Assembly: GCA_947504205.1 (NCBI GenBank)
Contig: CANNGL010000004.1
Location: 457,526-521,525 of the forward strand
Origin: an uncultured Litoreibacter sp.
GTDB lineage: Bacteria; Pseudomonadota; Alphaproteobacteria; Rhodobacterales; Rhodobacteraceae
DNA length: 64,000 bases
Direction of reading: 5' to 3'
Numbering within the stretch: position 1 is the first letter of the stretch; every line of letters starts with the position of its first letter. Shown here one piece after another: positions 1-9,631 of this stretch. Position numbers and translations under genes: made by a program. Below the pieces are notes generated by a model, which had not been told where the DNA came from, ran no database searches, and was given only the letters and a program-made list of their open reading frames with translations.

Positions 1-690
1 GACGCAGTGCAAACGGTTATGACGACAATCCAGATGGGTATTCCCATGGCCAGAATTGAGTTTGTTGATGCTGCAACCGCCCGCGCCTTCAATGCTTATG
101 CAAACGAGAGCTTCCCCGAAAAGCCACATCTGATGATCGAATTTCACGGGTCCGAGGTTGCGGTCGCCGATGATGCCGAACGTTTCGGCGAAATCGTGAA
201 GGACATGGGAGGATCAGGCTTCAAATGGGCAACCAAAACAGAGGATAGAAATGCCCTTTGGGCCATGCGGCACGATGGTTACTACGCGATTCTGCAATCC
301 CGCAAAGGCGCCACCGCGATGTCGACAGACATCTGCGTGCCCATTAGTAAGCTGGCTCAGGCGGTCACCGAGACGCAGGCGGATATTGAAGCATCCAATC
401 TTGAGGGCCCAATTCTGGGTCACGTCGGAGATGGTAACTTCCACGCCATTTTGCTGATCGATCCTGATGATCCAAAGGAGTTGAAAATGGCCAAGGCCCT
501 GTCGGATGCGATGGTCGAACGCGCTTTGTCACTCGGCGGCACGGTAACCGGAGAACATGGCGTTGGCATGGGTAAGATGAAGTACATGCCACAAGAGCAC
601 GGTGATGCATGGAACGTCATGGCGGACATCAAGCGAAGCTTTGACCCTCAAAACATTCTCAACCCGGGAAAACTGGTGCAGGTGAACTAG
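1..690 (+). CDS. FAD-linked oxidase C-terminal part (D-lactate dehydrogenase type), 5' truncated
   Basis: The reading frame is open from base 1, so the start lies outside the window; the GTG at 7 is internal. The about 229 residues match the C-terminal half of FAD-linked oxidases of the D-lactate dehydrogenase (cytochrome)/glycolate oxidase GlcD family, which oxidise 2-hydroxy acids and pass electrons to the respiratory chain. Visible signatures are HVGDGNFH (about residue 141), GEHGVGMGKM (about 184) and the terminal FDPQNILNPGK typical of this C-terminal domain. The FAD-binding half is not in the window, so D-lactate cannot be told from glycolate or another hydroxy acid. It converges on recN with a 41-bp gap that contains only a weak ATCGCA/TGCGAT dyad. 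Confidence 0.85.
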   Translation, partial: DAVQTVMTTIQMGIPMARIEFVDAATARAFNAYANESFPEKPHLMIEFHGSEVAVADDAERFGEIVKDMGGSGFKWATKTEDRNALWAMRHDGYYAILQSRKGATAMSTDICVPISKLAQAVTETQADIEASNLEGPILGHVGDGNFHAILLIDPDDPKELKMAKALSDAMVERALSLGGTVTGEHGVGMGKMKYMPQEHGDAWNVMADIKRSFDPQNILNPGKLVQVN

Positions 691-731
691 ATCGCATCTC
701 TGCCGCACTGGACCTGCGATGGCGCTTAATC

Positions 732-2375
732 TCAGCCTGCCAACAGCGCGCGGGCAGCTTGCTTGGCAGCGTCGGTAACTATATCGCCTGCGACCATGCG
801 CGCTATCTCATCCACACGCGCGGACGCATCTAGCGGGGTAACCGTCGATAAGGTCTGATCGCCCGCGATCTTCTTTTCTACCCGCCAATGGTGCCCACCC
901 AAAGCCGCGACCTGCGGGGAGTGGGTTACGACAAGCACCTGCGCCTCTTGCGACAACGCGGCCAGACGCCGCCCGACTGCGTCAGCGGTTGCGCCGCCGA
1001 CACCCCGGTCAATCTCGTCGAAGATCAAGGTCAAACCAGATGCGTCCTCCGTCAGGCAAACCTTCAGAGCAAGCAGGAACCGGGACAATTCTCCGCCCGA
1101 CGCTATTTTATTGAGGGGGCCGGACGGTGCGCCCGGGTTTGTCGCCACACGAAAGGCGACTTCGTCCATGCCTTCGGGACCCGCATCACCTTGCTCGACG
1201 AGGGTTTCAAATACAGCACGCTCCATCTTCAGCGGCGCAAGCTCCTTTGCCATCGCTTTGTCCAGTGAAGCAGCCGATTTCTTTCTGGCCGACGAGATCC
1301 GAGCCGCCGCGCGATCATACTTCGCAGTCGCCTCTTCCAAAGCGGCTTCGAGCTTCGCAATAGATGCAGCGCCCGTGTCGACAGCCTCTAACCGAGCGCG
1401 CAACACCTCTGCAAATGCTGCCAGATCGTCCGCAAGAATGTCATGTTTTCGCGCCAGCCCGCGCATCTCGAACAAACGATCCTCTACCTGCTCAAGCTCC
1501 GAGGGGTCGAAATCCAACGCCCGCAGACAATCCGCAACCCCGTCCTGGGCGTCTCCAAGTTCTGTAAGCGCCCGTTCCAGTGCAGAGATGGCATCGCTTA
1601 AGCGGCCTTCGGTTTCATCTGCCGCGCCGCCTAACCAACGTTGCGCATCGGTCAGCGTTCCTTCCGCGCCTTCCAGCCCAAGCGCTTGGTTCGCCTTCAG
1701 AATATCATCTCGGATGCGTTCCCCAGCCTGCATTAATCGACGTCGTGCATCAAGCTGAGCCTCTTCACCAGCCACGGGTGCAAGCTTGTCCAGCTCCGCA
1801 ACTGAATGCCTCAGGAAATCTTCCTCGGACTGGGCCGCTTCAAGGGCGGCCTTCGCCTCAGACAGAGCTTTCCGCGCCGACGACATACCCCGCCAGGCAT
1901 CCTTGGTCTTGCTCAGATCAATGCCCGCATAAGCGTCCAGTAGTTTTCGGTGACCCCGAGGGTCCAAAAGGCCCCGGTCATCATGCTGACCATGCAGCTC
2001 AACCAGAACCTCCGACAGCGATCTGAGAACCTCGCCAGACACACGTCGGTCATTTACATAAGCCTGCTTACGTCCGTCCAAATGATTGACACGGCGGAGC
2101 AATAACTCACCGTCCGCCTCGATCCCGGCCTCTTCAAGCACATGCCACGCCCCGTGATCTGCCGGAAGTTCAAACTCGGCCATGACCTCGCCGCGCTCTG
2201 CGCCCTGCCTTACCAGTTCCGCGCGGCCTCGCCACCCTAGGACAAAACCAAGAGAGTCGAGCAGGATTGATTTGCCTGCGCCTGTCTCCCCCGTCAAAAC
2301 ATTCAAACCCGGCTCGAACTCAAGGCTCAGCCGGTCAATGATCAACATGTCTTTAATGTCTAGAGAGCGCAGCAT
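732..2375 (-). CDS. recN: DNA repair protein RecN
   Basis: An SMC-like ATPase of 547 residues (E. coli RecN has 553) that acts in recombinational repair of double-strand breaks. The N-terminus MLRSLDIKDMLIIDRL is characteristic, followed by Walker A GETGAGKS (29-36), a long central coiled-coil region rich in Ala/Glu/Lys, then the ABC signature SGGELSRF and Walker B LIFDEIDRGVGG near the C-terminus. It is the last gene of the lpxC-bamD-recN tail of the dcw region, 39 bp after bamD, so probably cotranscribed with it. I saw no perfect LexA box directly upstream, so SOS control, known for recN elsewhere, is not evident here. Confidence 0.96.
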   Translation of the reverse strand: MLRSLDIKDMLIIDRLSLEFEPGLNVLTGETGAGKSILLDSLGFVLGWRGRAELVRQGAERGEVMAEFELPADHGAWHVLEEAGIEADGELLLRRVNHLDGRKQAYVNDRRVSGEVLRSLSEVLVELHGQHDDRGLLDPRGHRKLLDAYAGIDLSKTKDAWRGMSSARKALSEAKAALEAAQSEEDFLRHSVAELDKLAPVAGEEAQLDARRRLMQAGERIRDDILKANQALGLEGAEGTLTDAQRWLGGAADETEGRLSDAISALERALTELGDAQDGVADCLRALDFDPSELEQVEDRLFEMRGLARKHDILADDLAAFAEVLRARLEAVDTGAASIAKLEAALEEATAKYDRAAARISSARKKSAASLDKAMAKELAPLKMERAVFETLVEQGDAGPEGMDEVAFRVATNPGAPSGPLNKIASGGELSRFLLALKVCLTEDASGLTLIFDEIDRGVGGATADAVGRRLAALSQEAQVLVVTHSPQVAALGGHHWRVEKKIAGDQTLSTVTPLDASARVDEIARMVAGDIVTDAAKQAARALLAG

Positions 2376-2414
2376 AACGGTTCTCCGGCCAACGCCCGGT
2401 TTCCCAGCCCGGCG

Positions 2415-3293
2415 TTACAGCCACTTACCCCGGATAACTTGACGGTAGATATCAACCAACCAACCCGTCCCGCGTGGTGCAAGCTCGAGTCCCTGCCCTG
2501 TTAAAAGCCGGTAAGTGTCATCGTAGAACTCGGACGACTGATAGTTGTACCCAAGGATGGCACCCGCTGTTTGCGCTTCGTCGGTCAGGCCAAGCGACAG
2601 GTAGGCTTCGACTAAACGATGTAGTGCTTCGGCTGTGTGGGTCGTCGTCTGGAATTCTTCGACAACAACACGAAAGCGATTGATCGAAGCTGTGTAGTGG
2701 CCGCGCTTCAAATAGTAACGCCCGATTTCCATCTCTTTGCCAGCAAGGTGGTCGAACGCAAGGTCGAACTTCAGGATTGAGCTCTTTGCATATTCGGAGT
2801 TCGGGTACCGTTCAATAACAGTGCGTAGCGCCTGAAGTGCCTGGAATGTCAGGCCTTGGTCGCGTCCAACCTGGTCAATCTGGTCGTAATAACTGATGGC
2901 AAGGAGGTACTGCGCGTAGGGTGTGTCTTCGTCGGCAGGATAGAAATCTATGAACCGTTGTGCTGCCGCCCTGCTCTGCTCATATTCCCGATCAGCATGA
3001 AACGCGAAAGCGGACATGATGAGCGCGCGTTTGGCCCATTCCGAGTAGGGATACAAACGCTCCACCTCACCGAAAAGTCGCACGGCTTCCTTCGCATCAC
3101 CTGATTCAAGCTCCAGCTCCGCGCGTTTGTAGATCTGTTCGGGCGCGAGTGATTCCAGAGGAGCTTCCTTTTTCGATGAGAAAAAGTTGGAGAAGAACCC
3201 TTGGCGGTCGCCACCACGCCCCGAACATGCCGCAAGGCTGATAGCCAACAACACAATAATCGAACTATTTCGCAATGATCTGCTGCGCGTCAT
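2415..3293 (-). CDS. bamD: Outer-membrane assembly lipoprotein BamD
   Basis: Component of the BAM complex that inserts beta-barrel proteins into the outer membrane. From the ATG at 3293 the product is 292 residues with a lipoprotein signal peptide: a basic N-terminus, a hydrophobic stretch and the lipobox SLAAC with the lipidated Cys at 23. The rest is TPR-like helices, as in BamD/ComL (YKRAELELESGDAKEAVRLF, YPNSEYAKSS and similar). The frame stays open up to 3338, but a start there would put 15 charged residues before the signal peptide, so 3293 is preferred. It lies between lpxC (129 bp upstream) and recN (39 bp downstream). Confidence 0.93.
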   Translation of the reverse strand: MTRSRSLRNSSIIVLLAISLAACSGRGGDRQGFFSNFFSSKKEAPLESLAPEQIYKRAELELESGDAKEAVRLFGEVERLYPYSEWAKRALIMSAFAFHADREYEQSRAAAQRFIDFYPADEDTPYAQYLLAISYYDQIDQVGRDQGLTFQALQALRTVIERYPNSEYAKSSILKFDLAFDHLAGKEMEIGRYYLKRGHYTASINRFRVVVEEFQTTTHTAEALHRLVEAYLSLGLTDEAQTAGAILGYNYQSSEFYDDTYRLLTGQGLELAPRGTGWLVDIYRQVIRGKWL

Positions 3294-3422
3294 GCCCCGC
3301 ATACCCCGTGCTCGTCGTTTTGCGGATGTATCATCCACGACCGTTGAACCGGGTTTAGCACAACTCTTTGAGATGAAAAACGTCTTTGGTGGTCTTTTTC
3401 GCGCACGACGAAATATGCCGAA

Positions 3423-4343
3423 TTAGGCGACTTCGGCCAAATCGGCTACTTTCACACCTACGCCCGGCAAATGACGCAACTGGCTATCTGAACAGGTCAC
3501 GATCCGGAAGGCATCAGGCGTCGCGAAAAGCTTGCGAAGCAGGCGGTTGGTCAATGCATGTCCTGCACGAACACCGGTGTAACGACCTAAGATCGGCGCA
3601 CCCGCTAGAGCCAAATCACCAAGCGCATCTAGCATTTTGTGGCGCACGGCTTCATCCTCATGGCGCAGACCGCCCGGGCTGAGAACGTCATCGCCATCTA
3701 CGACCACGGCGTTTTTATAGGTGCCACCAAGGGCCAGCCCGTTGGCGTGCATCATGTCGATGTCGGATTTTCGGCAGAATGTGCGGCTATCGCTCAGTTC
3801 CCGCACGAAAGTTCCATTCGCCATTTTGAGCGATTTTTGTTGCGCGCCAATGGCGGCGTCTGCGAATTCAATCTGGAAGTCGATCTCAAGCGCACCAGCA
3901 GGCGACAATGCCGCTGTGGCACCATTATCTTCGACACGAACTTCCTTGAGGATTTCAATTGCGTGGAGCGGTGCGCTTTGGGGTTGAATACCCTTGGCAA
4001 CGATCTCTCGCACAAAACTTGCAGAGCAACCGTCAAGGATCGGAACCTCAGGGCCGTTTAGTTCGACCAAGGCATTGTTGACGCCACAGCCAACCAAAGC
4101 TGCCATGATGTGTTCGATCGTCAGAACAGCAACGCCTGCCTCGTTTACGATCCGCGTGCACAAAGGCTTTTCATCCACGGCGTCATAAAGGGCCGGAATC
4201 ATGGCATCGCGATCAGTGATGTCTGTCCGATGAAACCAGATACCAAATCCTGCAGCGGCAGGATGCACAGACATCAATGTGTCTTTGCCTGAATGAAGAC
4301 CTCTGCCTTCAAACCGTATTGTTGATTTCAGCGTCGCTTGCAC
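3423..4343 (-). CDS. lpxC: UDP-3-O-acyl-N-acetylglucosamine deacetylase LpxC
   Basis: Zinc deacetylase for the committed step of lipid A synthesis. Family motifs are visible: the N-terminal STIRFEGRGLHSGKD, the TIEHIMAAL zinc-histidine region, and HKMLDALGDLALAG with the second zinc His and Asp. The chosen start is the GTG at 4343, which has AAGGA about 8 nt upstream and gives 306 residues, the usual family length. An ATG at 4376 (11 residues longer) is possible, and the frame extends to 4469. It follows the ftsZ terminator, so it probably has its own promoter. LpxC at the end of the dcw cluster is the common arrangement in Gram-negative bacteria. Confidence 0.95.
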   Translation of the reverse strand: MQATLKSTIRFEGRGLHSGKDTLMSVHPAAAGFGIWFHRTDITDRDAMIPALYDAVDEKPLCTRIVNEAGVAVLTIEHIMAALVGCGVNNALVELNGPEVPILDGCSASFVREIVAKGIQPQSAPLHAIEILKEVRVEDNGATAALSPAGALEIDFQIEFADAAIGAQQKSLKMANGTFVRELSDSRTFCRKSDIDMMHANGLALGGTYKNAVVVDGDDVLSPGGLRHEDEAVRHKMLDALGDLALAGAPILGRYTGVRAGHALTNRLLRKLFATPDAFRIVTCSDSQLRHLPGVGVKVADLAEVA

Positions 4344-4521
4344 GTTGCCATTCCTTCGGGAGCTCTTCGGAAACATAAAACTTCTTGAACCAGCCCCTTG
4401 GTCCACTGAGGGGAAAATAGGGACGGTGAGCTGAAGCCTCAACTCACTCTTTATGACGGTTTGCAACATATATGTAATATTGTGAACGATATCTGAAATA
4501 TCGCCGGTAAGGCGCTGTTTC

Positions 4522-4552
4522 TAAAACGAAAAAGGCCGAGTTGCCCCGGCCT
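4522..4552 (-). terminator. Rho-independent terminator of ftsZ
   Basis: Read on the minus strand just after the ftsZ stop: stem AGGCCG/CGGCCT (4533-4538 and 4547-4552 on the plus strand) followed by TTTTCGTTTT. It separates the dcw operon proper from lpxC. Confidence 0.85.
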
Positions 4553-4579
4553 AGTAACGCTACGTTATACTGCTTTTAA

Positions 4580-6145
4580 TCAGTTGGCTTGACGCCGCAG
4601 AAACGCTGGAATCTCGATTTTTTCCTGCTCTGGATCAGGTTCAACTGCTTCGGGTCTGGCGCTGATGTTTGGTTGCTGACGCGCCTGCGCTGTCGCAGCA
4701 GGTCCCGACTCGTGTGCTTCTGCACCATGTCCGGTCATACGTCCGATCAACGAGTTGATACCAAACCTTGGACGTTCAGCCGAAGCTTCCTCACGATCTT
4801 CGCTTACCAGTGGTTCAATCGTAGGTGTCTTGCTCACCGCCGCACGGAGACGTTGCATCGCTTCTGGCGAGGGCTTCCCTGCCTCAGTCGCGCGTGCCAC
4901 TGCTTCAGGTTGTGCTGTTGGCACTTCCGCAGCCGGTGCGAAGGCAGGCTGTGGCGCAGGCTGATATACCGGCTGTGGGAGCCCATCATCTTCTGGAACA
5001 TCACCCAAGTCTTCGAACAAGGATGGCTCACCAACTTCTTCTGGCTGGGTCATCGCCGCAGCCGCCGCCGGAATGGCCTGCTCTTCAAAATTTTCGGAAA
5101 CTGCTTCTTCTGCCACTTTGTCCGTGTTCAGAGGTGCTGCAAGACTACGGCGTGGCACTGGTGTTTCATGCGCGCTTTCGTTGGCGTCAATGCCTGTTGC
5201 AACAACACTGACGCGCATCTTGCCGTCCATAGACGTATCAAGTGTCGAACCAACGATGATATTAGCGTCAGGATCAACTTCTTCACGAATACGGTTCGCG
5301 GCTTCATCCAGCTCGAACAGCGTAAGGTCATGCGCACCGGTAATATTGATCAGCACACCCTTCGCGCCGCGCAAGGAGATTTCATCGAGCAGCGGGTTGG
5401 CAATCGCTTTCTCGGCAGCTTGAACAGCACGATCTTCGCCGTCGGCTTCGCCTGTGCCCATCATGGCTTTGCCCATCTCGTCCATCACGGCGCGTACGTC
5501 TGCAAAATCAAGGTTGATCAAGCCGGGGCGCACCATCAGGTCGGTCACACCTTTGACACCTTGATACAGCACGTCGTCAGCCATCGAGAACGCTTCGGTG
5601 AAGGTTGTCTTTTCATTGGCAAGGCGGAATAGATTCTGGTTGGGAATAATGATCAGCGTATCGACAACTTTCTGAAGGGCATCAACGCCTTCTTCAGCTT
5701 GCTTCATGCGCTTTGCGCCCTCGAACTGGAACGGTTTGGTGACAACGCCCACGGTCAAAACACCAAGTTCCCGTGCGGCTTGCGCGATGATCGGCGCGGC
5801 GCCGGTACCAGTGCCGCCGCCCATACCTGCCGTGATGAAGCACATGTGTGCCCCGGCCAGGTGATCTACGATTTCTTCAATTGTCTCTTCGGCTGCGGCC
5901 GCACCCACATTCGGCCGCGCGCCAGCGCCCAACCCTTCGGTCACTTTGACGCCCATCTGAATTTTTGCCGGAGCACGACCCTGCTGCAGGGCTTGTGCAT
6001 CTGTATTCGCGACAACGAACTCGACGCCTTCAAGTTCCTTTTCGATCATGTTGTTGACGGCGTTGCCGCCGGCACCTCCGACACCAAACACGGTGATGCG
6101 AGGTTTCAGGTCATTGTGGTCTGGCATCCGAAGATTGAGAGTCAT
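4580..6145 (-). CDS. ftsZ: Cell division GTPase FtsZ
   Basis: Tubulin-like GTPase that forms the Z ring. The start ATG at 6145 gives MTLNLRMPD and 521 residues; an in-frame ATG at 6175 is less likely. The nucleotide-binding [11 protein letters not shown] and the tubulin signature [10 protein letters not shown] are intact, as is the T7-loop region [14 protein letters not shown] conserved globular part of about 320 residues is followed by a Pro/Ala/Glu-rich linker of roughly 190 residues, long as usual in alphaproteobacteria, ending in the conserved C-terminal peptide [11 protein letters not shown] that binds FtsA and other partners. It lies 274 bp after ftsA, a gap that probably carries a separate promoter, and ends at a strong terminator. 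Confidence 0.98.
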   Translation of the reverse strand: MTLNLRMPDHNDLKPRITVFGVGGAGGNAVNNMIEKELEGVEFVVANTDAQALQQGRAPAKIQMGVKVTEGLGAGARPNVGAAAAEETIEEIVDHLAGAHMCFITAGMGGGTGTGAAPIIAQAARELGVLTVGVVTKPFQFEGAKRMKQAEEGVDALQKVVDTLIIIPNQNLFRLANEKTTFTEAFSMADDVLYQGVKGVTDLMVRPGLINLDFADVRAVMDEMGKAMMGTGEADGEDRAVQAAEKAIANPLLDEISLRGAKGVLINITGAHDLTLFELDEAANRIREEVDPDANIIVGSTLDTSMDGKMRVSVVATGIDANESAHETPVPRRSLAAPLNTDKVAEEAVSENFEEQAIPAAAAAMTQPEEVGEPSLFEDLGDVPEDDGLPQPVYQPAPQPAFAPAAEVPTAQPEAVARATEAGKPSPEAMQRLRAAVSKTPTIEPLVSEDREEASAERPRFGINSLIGRMTGHGAEAHESGPAATAQARQQPNISARPEAVEPDPEQEKIEIPAFLRRQAN

Positions 6146-6237
6146 GCTGTGGGTCCGCCTGTCTAAACTGTTCACTCGTGGCCTGTTTGCCGGCCATTTC
6201 TTATGTTTTGCCTCTTTCGACTAATGTTACCGATGAA

Positions 6238-6266
6238 AGCCTATGGCGTCACGTGAAAAACGGCAA
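6238..6266 (-). promoter_or_regulatory. Candidate sigma70-type ftsZ promoter
   Basis: On the minus strand TTGCCG, a 17-nt spacer and TAGGCT precede the ftsZ start by about 95 bp. The match to consensus is modest, and the assignment rests mainly on spacing and location in the ftsA-ftsZ gap. Confidence 0.25.
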
Positions 6267-6390
6267 AATTACCACAAAATATGGAAATCTTAAGGCGAAT
6301 ATCGGCGGTATCTCGCTGAAATCACCAAATCTTGCGGAATTCGCCACGCAGACCAATATAATTGCCCGCTAGGCAGCAATGTCGGCCCGT

Positions 6391-6411
6391 GAATCTTGAG
6401 CCCGGCGACTC
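6391..6411. promoter_or_regulatory. Two GANTC (CcrM-type) sites in the ftsA-ftsZ gap
   Basis: GAATC at 6391-6395 and GACTC at 6407-6411 lie just after the ftsA stop and upstream of ftsZ. GANTC is the target of the alphaproteobacterial cell-cycle methylase CcrM, and ftsZ transcription in Caulobacter is known to respond to this methylation. Function here is inferred from position only. Confidence 0.4.
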
Positions 6412-6419
6412 ACTTTTGA

Positions 6420-7754
6420 TCACCAGTTGTCTTTGAACCATCGCATAGCGCGCTTAAGCGAGCGGGCCGGATAGCCGTCGACAGGAATGTCGAAATCCCA
6501 CCATTCATCCTGTGGGTGTGCCGCAAACAGACAGGTGCCTACCGCACTTGCGAAACTCGGTCCGGTCACCGATTGTGGAAGACCCTGAACACGCAATGGG
6601 CGCCCCAGACGCACTTGCTGACCGAGAATTTTGGAGGCGAGACCATCCAATCCCGGAAGCTGCGCACCACCCCCGGTCAAAACAATGCGTTGCGAGGGAA
6701 GATGATCGAAACCGGCCGCATCCAGCCGGACGCGCACCTCCTCCAGTATCTCTTCAACCCGTGGACGCATAACACCAATCACTTCGGCCCTGCTGACGGA
6801 TCGCCTGTCGTGCTCCCAATCGCCCGTATCCGAGCTAAGATCGATCATTTCACGATCGTCCATCCCGGTCGCAACGACACCGCCGTAGAATGTCTTGATC
6901 CGTTCCGCCATCGGAAGGGGTACCTGCAAACCTTGCGAAATATCTGACGTGACGTGATCACCGCCCATACGCACGGTGTCGGCATAAATCATGTGTTTTT
7001 TGATGAAGATCGATAGCCCGGTTGCCCCGCCCCCCATATCGATGCAGGCTGCCCCGAGCTCTTGCTCGTCCTCAACCAACGATGAGATGCCCGCCGCATA
7101 AGCCGACGAGGCGATTCCTGCGAGTTCGAGGTCACACCGCTTGATACAATAGAGCAGGTTTTCGATTGGCGTACGGTCAATGCTCAGCATGTGCATATCG
7201 ACGGAAAGCTGATTGCCCGCCTGCCCCCGGGGATCGCCAAGGCCAGATCGGTGATCCACGGCAAAGTTAACCGGCTGAGCGTGCAAAATCTCCCGCTCAT
7301 CACCGTAGTCAGGCACATCGCAGCTTGCCAGAACACGCGCGACGCAATTGTCGGTTACGGCGCCGTCGTGCAATTCAACCGTTCCTGCCAAGCCATAAGA
7401 CCTTGGCCGAGCGCCTGAGAAACACGCAATGACGTGATCAACGCGAACGTTTGCCATTTTTTGTGCTGCCTGTACGGCAGTTCGGATTGCACGCTCGGTT
7501 TCATGCATGGCATCGATTTCACCAAAGCGAATACCGCGGGATCGCGTGGTTGCCGCCCCTATGACCCGAAAAGCAGACTGCCCGGCCATGGTGCCCAACC
7601 CATCGCTGTCCTGAAAGCGCTCCGGGCCGTCGAAGCGCAAAACGAGACATGCGATCTTGGAAGAGCCCACATCCAGAACGGCAATCACACCACGTTGCAT
7701 CGCAGCCTGCCGCTTGTTCCGCATGGCACGTTGGGACTGGTAGAGATCCTTCAT
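6420..7754 (-). CDS. ftsA: Cell division protein FtsA
   Basis: Actin-family ATPase that tethers FtsZ to the membrane and recruits late division proteins. It has 444 residues (E. coli 420). The phosphate-1 region VIAVLDVGSSKIACLVLRF starts at about residue 24, the phosphate-2 type motif AACIDMGGGATGLSIF is in the middle, and the adenosine motif IVLTGGGAQLPGLDGLASKIL is near the end. The C-terminal residues SLKRAMRWFKDNW form a basic amphipathic helix of the membrane-targeting type. The N-terminus carries about 20 extra basic residues before the first strand. Its start overlaps the ftsQ stop by 4 bp (ATGA). Confidence 0.97.
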   Translation of the reverse strand: MKDLYQSQRAMRNKRQAAMQRGVIAVLDVGSSKIACLVLRFDGPERFQDSDGLGTMAGQSAFRVIGAATTRSRGIRFGEIDAMHETERAIRTAVQAAQKMANVRVDHVIACFSGARPRSYGLAGTVELHDGAVTDNCVARVLASCDVPDYGDEREILHAQPVNFAVDHRSGLGDPRGQAGNQLSVDMHMLSIDRTPIENLLYCIKRCDLELAGIASSAYAAGISSLVEDEQELGAACIDMGGGATGLSIFIKKHMIYADTVRMGGDHVTSDISQGLQVPLPMAERIKTFYGGVVATGMDDREMIDLSSDTGDWEHDRRSVSRAEVIGVMRPRVEEILEEVRVRLDAAGFDHLPSQRIVLTGGGAQLPGLDGLASKILGQQVRLGRPLRVQGLPQSVTGPSFASAVGTCLFAAHPQDEWWDFDIPVDGYPARSLKRAMRWFKDNW

Positions 7755-8641
7755 TCGGCGACGTCCTTCTTCACGACAATTCCTTGGAGTTCTTTCAACG
7801 ACTGCACCGCATTGGCAGACATGCGCAGCGTCGGACGCTGAGCGTTACGAATATCGATATGGGTCACATCACGGGCAAACAGATCCTGCGCTTCATTCCA
7901 TGCCAGAACGCGATCAAGCGCCGGGCCAGGTCGATCTGAGGGCAACATGATGCGTTGTCCGCTATCCAGAACCAGATCCCACCGGGTTTCGCTTACGCGT
8001 ACCAAGCCGCGTATCTTGCTTCGGATCGGCCCCGCACGCTCGAGCAATTCCAATGCTTGCTGAACAACCTCAGATGCCCCTTCGCCCGCGATCACTGGCA
8101 GATCAGCTCGATCCGCTCGCCGCTCCAGCACATCCACGCGATGCCCGCCCAGATCAAGAAGCTCCAACCCATCAGCCCCGCGCCATATGATAGCAGGCAC
8201 ACGTTCTTGCAGGCGGATCTGCAGGATACCACCGGACCGAACTCGAACTTCGGCGCGCTCCACGGCGTCGAGGCTTTCGACCTCTTTGCGCATTGATTCA
8301 AGATCAAGATCGAAGCTCGACAGAGGCAGGTCAACAGCCAGTACATCCCGCACGTCTTGGGCCAACGCATCAGATGCCCCGCCCACTGACATGACTTTCA
8401 CCATGAATTCGGGACGCTCTTCTACCGACCTGCGCATATCCGCAAATGCGTCACCGATGGCTCTCTGACGATCCGCATCAGACAAATATGCAACCAGCCC
8501 AGCGAGAACCAACAGGCTTGGCATACCGACACGCACCACTTGGCGAAAGGTTGGTGTCAACCAAAGCCGCTGGAAGCGATAGGACCAGCGGCTCGGAGCC
8601 GGGTCACGGCGGAAGGATTTGCGGCTGCTCAGCGATCGCAT
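7751..8641 (-). CDS. ftsQ: Cell division protein FtsQ
   Basis: Bitopic divisome protein. From the ATG at 8641 it has 296 residues: a basic cytoplasmic N-terminus ([18 protein letters not shown]), one membrane span near residues 40-57 ([17 protein letters not shown]), a POTRA domain beginning [19 protein letters not shown], then the beta domain that contacts FtsL/FtsB partners. It overlaps ddl by 13 bp and ftsA by 4 bp. A start at 8668 is possible, but it would overlap ddl further and precede the normal basic N-terminus. Confidence 0.93.
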   Translation of the reverse strand: MRSLSSRKSFRRDPAPSRWSYRFQRLWLTPTFRQVVRVGMPSLLVLAGLVAYLSDADRQRAIGDAFADMRRSVEERPEFMVKVMSVGGASDALAQDVRDVLAVDLPLSSFDLDLESMRKEVESLDAVERAEVRVRSGGILQIRLQERVPAIIWRGADGLELLDLGGHRVDVLERRADRADLPVIAGEGASEVVQQALELLERAGPIRSKIRGLVRVSETRWDLVLDSGQRIMLPSDRPGPALDRVLAWNEAQDLFARDVTHIDIRNAQRPTLRMSANAVQSLKELQGIVVKKDVAE

Positions 8642-9543
8642 GACGCATCCTCCACCATCCACGCACATAGTTCGGACATCGACATGCCCATCACACCTGC
8701 TTGCTCCGGCGTGAGAGATGTCGGCGTCATTCCAGGCTGAGTATTGGTTTCGAGCAAAATCAGGCCATCCGCCCCTTTTGCCTCATCCCAGCGAAAATCG
8801 GTACGAGACACGCCCCGGCAGCCGAGCGCATTGTGGGCGCTAAGAGCATAGGTCAGGCAAAGCTGGTGAATATCTTCGGGAATATCAGCCGGGACCACAT
8901 GGCTCGAGCCGCCTTCAGCATACTTGGCGTCATAGTCGTACCAGCCATCTGTCAGAATATCCGTCACGGTCAACGGGCGATCGCCGATCACGGTGGTGGT
9001 TAATTCGCGCCCCGGCACGAAGGCTTCGACCATCACCACTTCAGGCATGTCATCTGCCAATACAGGTGGACCGTTGGCGTCTTTGTTCACCAGATAGACG
9101 CCAACAGAGGAGCCTTCATTGTACGGTTTGACCACGTAGGGTGGCTGCATCGCGTGAGCGGCTATCACGTCACGCTTCGGTGCCAGCAAACTCTCGACGA
9201 CAGGTAAGCCTGCCACTCGGTAAACTTGCTTAGTCCGCTCTTTGTCCATCGCCAAGGAGGACGCAAGCACACCAGAATGGGTGTAGGGGATGCGCATCCA
9301 TTCGAGGAGGCCCTGAACACAGCCATCCTCACCCCACCTTCCGTGAAGAGCATTGAAAACGACGTCCGGAGCGATTTCCTCGAGCTGCGTCGCAAGATCA
9401 GGGCCCGCATCCAACTCAACCACATTATAGTCGGCATCGCGCAAGGCCTGCGCGCAATCGCGCCCAGAACTCAGAGAGACCCCCCTCTCAGCAGAGGGGC
9501 CGCCCATTAATACTGCGACTTTGGTGGGTGTCCCGCTCGACAT
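8629..9543 (-). CDS. ddl: D-alanine--D-alanine ligase (cell-wall copy)
   Basis: ATP-grasp ligase making D-Ala-D-Ala for the peptidoglycan stem peptide. It has 304 residues and all main motifs are intact: [10 protein letters not shown] (catalytic Glu20), [11 protein letters not shown], the glycine loop EGSSVG (143-148), GWYDYDAKY of the omega loop, and [13 protein letters not shown] (267-279), which binds Mg and the second D-Ala. It sits between murB (88-bp gap) and ftsQ (13-bp overlap), the usual Ddl position in dcw clusters. A second, diverged copy is at 52657-53595, and comparison of the two shows what changed there. Confidence 0.96.
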   Translation of the reverse strand: MSSGTPTKVAVLMGGPSAERGVSLSSGRDCAQALRDADYNVVELDAGPDLATQLEEIAPDVVFNALHGRWGEDGCVQGLLEWMRIPYTHSGVLASSLAMDKERTKQVYRVAGLPVVESLLAPKRDVIAAHAMQPPYVVKPYNEGSSVGVYLVNKDANGPPVLADDMPEVVMVEAFVPGRELTTTVIGDRPLTVTDILTDGWYDYDAKYAEGGSSHVVPADIPEDIHQLCLTYALSAHNALGCRGVSRTDFRWDEAKGADGLILLETNTQPGMTPTSLTPEQAGVMGMSMSELCAWMVEDASCDR

Positions 9544-9631
9544 TGACCCGCCTTATGTGCCTGTGCCGCCCCTTTTTGGAGCTTTTATTGTGGTTTCGTC
9601 CTTTGCGGACGCTATATCTTGTAGTTGAGCT

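Noticed and set aside
691..731. ATCGCA/TGCGAT dyad as a bidirectional terminator between the FAD oxidase and recN
   Set aside because: Only six pairs, a long loop and no T-run on either strand.
4454..4468. GAAC-N7-GAAA LexA-like site upstream of lpxC
   Set aside because: One mismatch, expected tens of times by chance in 64 kb, and lpxC is not a known SOS gene.
4589..5632. Long plus-strand open frame (347 codons) opposite ftsZ
   Set aside because: Lies wholly antisense to ftsZ, has no family features and an odd Cys/Trp/Arg-rich composition as expected from a shadow of biased codons.
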